DNA of 64,000 bases from Galaxea fascicularis. Lineage: Eukaryota > Cnidaria > Anthozoa > Scleractinia > Euphylliidae. The DNA lies in NCBI GenBank assembly GCA_948470475.1, contig OX419338.1:13750572-13814571 (forward strand), read 5' to 3'. Position numbers and translations under genes: made by a program. Under the pieces are notes generated by a model. The model saw only the letters and a list, made by a program, of their open reading frames with translations. It ran no database searches and was not told where the DNA came from. The stretch's first letter is position 1, and each line of letters starts with the position of its first letter. This document shows positions 60,841 to 64,000 of this stretch, piece by piece.

Positions 60841-61178
60841 TCAGGATTTGCAACTGCATTTGACCTGGCAGGCTCTGATCTTACTTGTTTCTGTTCCCCT
60901 TCTTGGCATGTTTGATCAGGAGTTAGAACTGCAGAGGACGTCCCAGGCTGTGAACGACGCTGCCCATCTCTCCACCGACGCTGTGCGTTTCTCCACATCT
61001 CGTCGTCGTCTTTTTGTTGTTCCTGTTCATGTGAGACGTTGTCAAGTGGCATATGGTCAGCCTCTGTGTGCTGAGACTGGTTCTCATCGGTCATGAAATC
61101 CCTAATACCAATAAGCCAAGGCAGAATTTTCAGTCCTAACAATTTTTCTAATAAGACTTCTATGGGAGCATTTTGCAC
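60783..61178 (-). CDS. Hydrophilic exon, probably downstream of the MADF exon
   Basis: An open minus-strand frame of 131 codons. A likely acceptor (TATTGGTATTAG) near 61101 precedes MTDENQSQHTEADHMPLDNV and a very charged, glutamine-rich stretch (HEQEQQKDDDEMWRNAQRRW) ending at TSPQC. Its composition suits the disordered linker of a MADF or Myb/SANT-like protein. The last 60 bases overlap, in another frame, the beginning of the gene piece 60840-60022. Splicing between them is unresolved. Confidence 0.4.
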   Translation of the reverse strand: MQNAPIEVLLEKLLGLKILPWLIGIRDFMTDENQSQHTEADHMPLDNVSHEQEQQKDDDEMWRNAQRRWRDGQRRSQPGTSSAVLTPDQTCQEGEQKQVRSEPARSNAVANPDETIQPFFPIGLAKTSPQC

Positions 61179-61599
61179 AATTTAATCCGAGAAGAAATCA
61201 AATTAATCGGATCTTGACATACTAATAATTTCCGTTTTCCTCAAATGGTTTCTGCTGTTGTCCATGCTTCATCACAAAGTGAAATCATATCTTTTGAAAA
61301 TTGTGACCTGGCTCATGTGGTTCTTATAATGAAACTACAAAACAATGTATATGACATATGGAATTTGATAGACCGATGGTGCCATTTCAGTGGAACAGAA
61401 TTCACTTGATTTCAATTTAGCTTACTCAATCAGGCCTGCACTTTTCAATATATATAGCTAGTTCAATTTTGTAATGATTTGTGTCAAATAAATCACTTTT
61501 GTTGATATTTCACTTAGTTTATTGATCCAATGACAATTGGAAATAGTTGACACAACTTTCAAACAACTTACAAAAGGGATTGGGTGGGGGAGGGGTGGC

Positions 61600-61795
61600 A
61601 GTATCCAGATTATCTTCCACAACGTGATAATCTTGTCAGTCTTATGTTTAGCGGATATAACATCCAAAAAACTGCGTTCTTCAAAAAATTTCCACTTTGA
61701 AGCATAGACATCTTTTACACCAGAGCCAGTTCCCTCACTCTTCTTGATTTTACGCACCTCCTCACAGTAGAATGTTCGTAAGCGTTGTATTTTTG
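61600..61795 (-). CDS. MADF-domain exon
   Basis: After the acceptor TTATTTTTATAG the minus strand reads KIQRLRTFYCEEVRKIKKS, then GTGSGVKDVYASKWKFFEE and RSFLDV. This is the core of a MADF (Myb/SANT-like DNA-binding) domain: the LR-T-Y-x-EV-RKIKKS block, the SG-x-G-x-x-DVY turn and the W-x-F-F-x-x-x-x-FL end. The 3' end of the exon is uncertain, since the frame stays open to 61458. MADF proteins in animals are often transposon-derived transcription regulators. In this window the exon occurs once, because the second unit is cut by the window end. Confidence 0.65.
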
Positions 61796-62209
61796 CTATA
61801 AAAATAAATAGGAGTAGACTTAAGTTGAGACTTGACAGTTATAAATATTGCTCTTCAGAATGACAAGAATCGACTTACATATGTAAGGTTAAGTAATTTT
61901 TGATCATAGATATCGAAATATAATGTAATCTTAAGGAATATTTCATTGAGAGTGTATTTAGTTTAAGAAACAACAAAAACATTTTTTTTTATGTGGCAAT
62001 TTTTATTTGCCACATAAAAGCTAACACATCAGCTTTTCAGCAAATGTATTTGTCACATAAAAATTGGCCAATTTCCCTCGTCTACACGAGCAAATAAAAA
62101 TTGTCAGATAAAAATTGCTCGTATCGTGGTATATATGTCCATAAATAACACATGCTTCTTTGTTTGAAATAACATAAGGATTAAAGCTTAAAGCTGAATT
62201 ACATTCAGT

Positions 62210-62659
62210 CTAAAAAAGACAACATGTCCAAACTTTGTAAACAAAAGAAAGATGATCAGGAAAAACAATGCAGCCACATGTTTCATCACCCTGTGATGTG
62301 ACAAGCCAAGCAAGAGAGACAGCCACTGAGTTTTTTCTTACACCCACCTCAGTAAACTCCCTGACATCCAGTTTGTTCATAAAGGCACAGACAGGACAGT
62401 TGGTATTCAGACATGCTGAACGCGCGGTGTGAACCTCCCCTCCCTCCTCTGCAATCAAGTTATACGGCCAGTTTTCGTCGTGTTGGCTGCCTTGACTACT
62501 GCCTCTTGTGGTGGGTTGGCCTAAACAAACACAGTTCTTTTTGCAAACTTCCCACAGCCGTTGCATCTGCTCTTTTACACACGTCTGGCGGGCAGCTTCT
62601 TGTGCAGCCTGGTACACAAGACGGTCGTGCTGCTGGTGGTCTACTGCGTTGCGGCGTTG
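62210..62659 (-). pseudogene. Unrecognised gene, penultimate exon, 3,000 bp unit copy 2
   Basis: Repeat of 59210-59659. Confidence 0.5.
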
Positions 62660-63021
62660 CTACCCAAAAAAAATTGAATATCTAACCATCAGAAAACCAA
62701 TGTACCTCAGTCTGTAAAACTAACTAACCTGGAATAATTAACGTTGGGATACAAAGCAAGCTGAGAATCAAACTGGGGTGAGTAATCATTGTAACCCAAA
62801 TTTCATTTTGAACTACAACATGCAAGTATCACGTACAAACTGGATTTGAAAGTAGATTAAAACTGCTTTTTCCTGTGACAGGACCAATACACTTAAGGTA
62901 TATCAGAGAGACCGATGCTACCCTTTCAATGGAACAGAATTCACTTGATATCAATTTAGCTAAGACAGCTAGTCACTTACCTAAGAAGGGAGGACAGGTT
63001 CGTTTTCAGCCTTATATTCCG

Positions 63022-63840
63022 TCAGTCTAGCCAGGGACTCAGGACTGGGAATTCGAGCAGGAACAATTCTGGGTAACGCCAGTAACAGTTGCTGTCAGAA
63101 TCACCGCTTTCTAGACTCAAAATGTTGTCACGGAGCTGAGAGGTGGTCTCTTGTAGTGATTGCAATTGATCAGTTGACAGAGGGGTGAAATACAAGAAAT
63201 CTATACCAAAACGGAACATCAACTTGACTAGTCGTGCGGGCTTCTCAGACTTGCCAGCATACCCTAGTGCAGTGGATCTAGCCAGCATGAGTTCAGATGT
63301 TGTAAGGCCAAGACCGCAAATCATCTCTTTGGAGAGGATGGCTTGGTTAGTTGTTCTTGCAGCTACGGTTAAATTCCCTTGCACCATGCCTCCATGAGAA
63401 TCTGAGACCAGACGTCAGGGATAGCCGTGTGTATACTGAAGGCTGATGTCACTCCAGGATGGTGCAAAAAGTGCCATGACGTTCCCAAATTGATCTAGTC
63501 TGAGTTGCTGGAGATTTGTGTCAAAGGCTAGAAGGCTGGTGGTCATTTTGTTGCCCAATGCTGTCCCCGTCTCGGCAAAGATGGTGGATTGTTCAAACTG
63601 AGGTCTTCTATCTGCCTGGCTTTCATCGGTGGCGGGTGGTTGATTCCCCTCGGCATGCCAGACAAAACGTTCGCAATATGTGTGGCAGGAAGCCAGGTCG
63701 TCAAATTCAACAGGCCCCGTGTTGTCATGGTGAAAAAGCCCCTTTGGCAAGCGGAGCGTGTCAAAAAGGCACAGGCCTAAATTTAACACTGTGGGCTGGT
63801 CTTCGCGAGTCCGATAGGGAAGAAAGGTTGAATTGTTTCA
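63022..63840 (-). pseudogene. Unrecognised gene piece with in-frame TGA, 3,000 bp unit copy 2
   Basis: Repeat of 60022-60840, including the single TGA. Confidence 0.5.
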
Positions 63841-64000
63841 TCAGGATTTGCAACTGCATTTGACCTGGCAGGCTCTGATCTTACTTGTTTCTGTTCCCCT
63901 TCTTGGCATGTTTGATCAGGAGTTAGAACTGCAGAGGACGTCCCAGGCTGTGAACGACGCTGCCCATCTCTCCACCGACGCTGTGCGTTTCTCCACATCT
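63783..64000 (-). CDS. Hydrophilic exon, 3,000 bp unit copy 2, cut by the window end
   Basis: Repeat of the first part of 60783-61178; the 5' side lies beyond the window. Confidence 0.4.
   Translation of the reverse strand, partial: MWRNAQRRWRDGQRRSQPGTSSAVLTPDQTCQEGEQKQVRSEPARSNAVANPDETIQPFFPIGLAKTSPQC

Larger units (their letters stand above)
58854..64000. repeat. Tandem array with a 3,000 bp unit, 1.7 copies in the window
   Basis: The sequence starting TTCAGAATGACAAGAATCG at 58854 recurs at 61854, and all later markers recur at +3,000 (59210 and 62210, 60022 and 63022, 60783 and 63783) with no difference that I noticed. The middle of the unit is closely related to the 3,826 bp unit but keeps sequence that unit has lost. 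It also adds a MADF exon region. The first copy begins immediately after the gap. Confidence 0.93.

Overview
The window looks like nuclear DNA of an animal, most likely an anthozoan cnidarian such as a stony coral. This is inference. Its bases are AT-rich, genes have GT-AG introns, and it holds PIF/Harbinger, CR1-like LINE, tRNA-SINE and TTAA-target DNA elements of a kind abundant in corals. No bacterial operons, rRNA genes or CRISPR arrays are present. Almost everything that can be explained is transposon or tandem repeat, with no clear conserved single-copy host gene.

Layout. 1-1020 is a decayed LINE reverse transcriptase (- strand). 1965-6312 is a 4.3 kb structure with two inverted arms of about 1 kb. 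7856-14845 is a complete 6,990 bp DNA transposon flanked by TTAA, and 32235-39136 is a second copy (6,902 bp) in the opposite orientation. 16201-16785 is another LINE fragment. A Harbinger element starts near 16786. It is split by an 11,086 bp element (17195-28280), and its transposase resumes at 28305-29369. 29790-30240 is a rearranged tRNA-derived SINE. 40190-58653 is a tandem array with a 3,826 bp unit, followed by a 200-base assembly gap and a second array with a 3,000 bp unit (58854 to the window end).

The most interesting system is the 7 kb TTAA element. Each copy carries two convergent spliced genes. The first is a five-exon gene that joins an MBD-like DNA-binding domain to a Mutator-like (Kolobok-type) DDE transposase and a C-terminal Cys/His knuckle. 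The second is a four-exon gene for a 121-123 aa protein I do not recognise. In copy 1 both genes are open (769 aa and 121 aa). In copy 2 the transposase has two frameshifts and a stop, but the small gene is intact. All four promoters carry an E2F-like TTTCCCGCGAAA-type site 120-230 bp upstream of the ATG, and in both transposase promoters a CCAAT box adjoins it.

The 11 kb element is a second two-gene system. It has short terminal inverted repeats, GAACGG-rich subterminal arrays, a DUF7869-like transposase candidate with one frameshift, and a convergent intact five-exon BEN-domain gene of 398 aa. It also holds a 1.2 kb Tc1/mariner-type MITE and three tandem repeat families.

The two arrays at the right end contain repeated, partly broken copies of an unrecognised - strand gene. 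The 3,000 bp unit adds a MADF-domain exon. The apparent identity of the copies beside an assembly gap means copy number there should be treated with caution.
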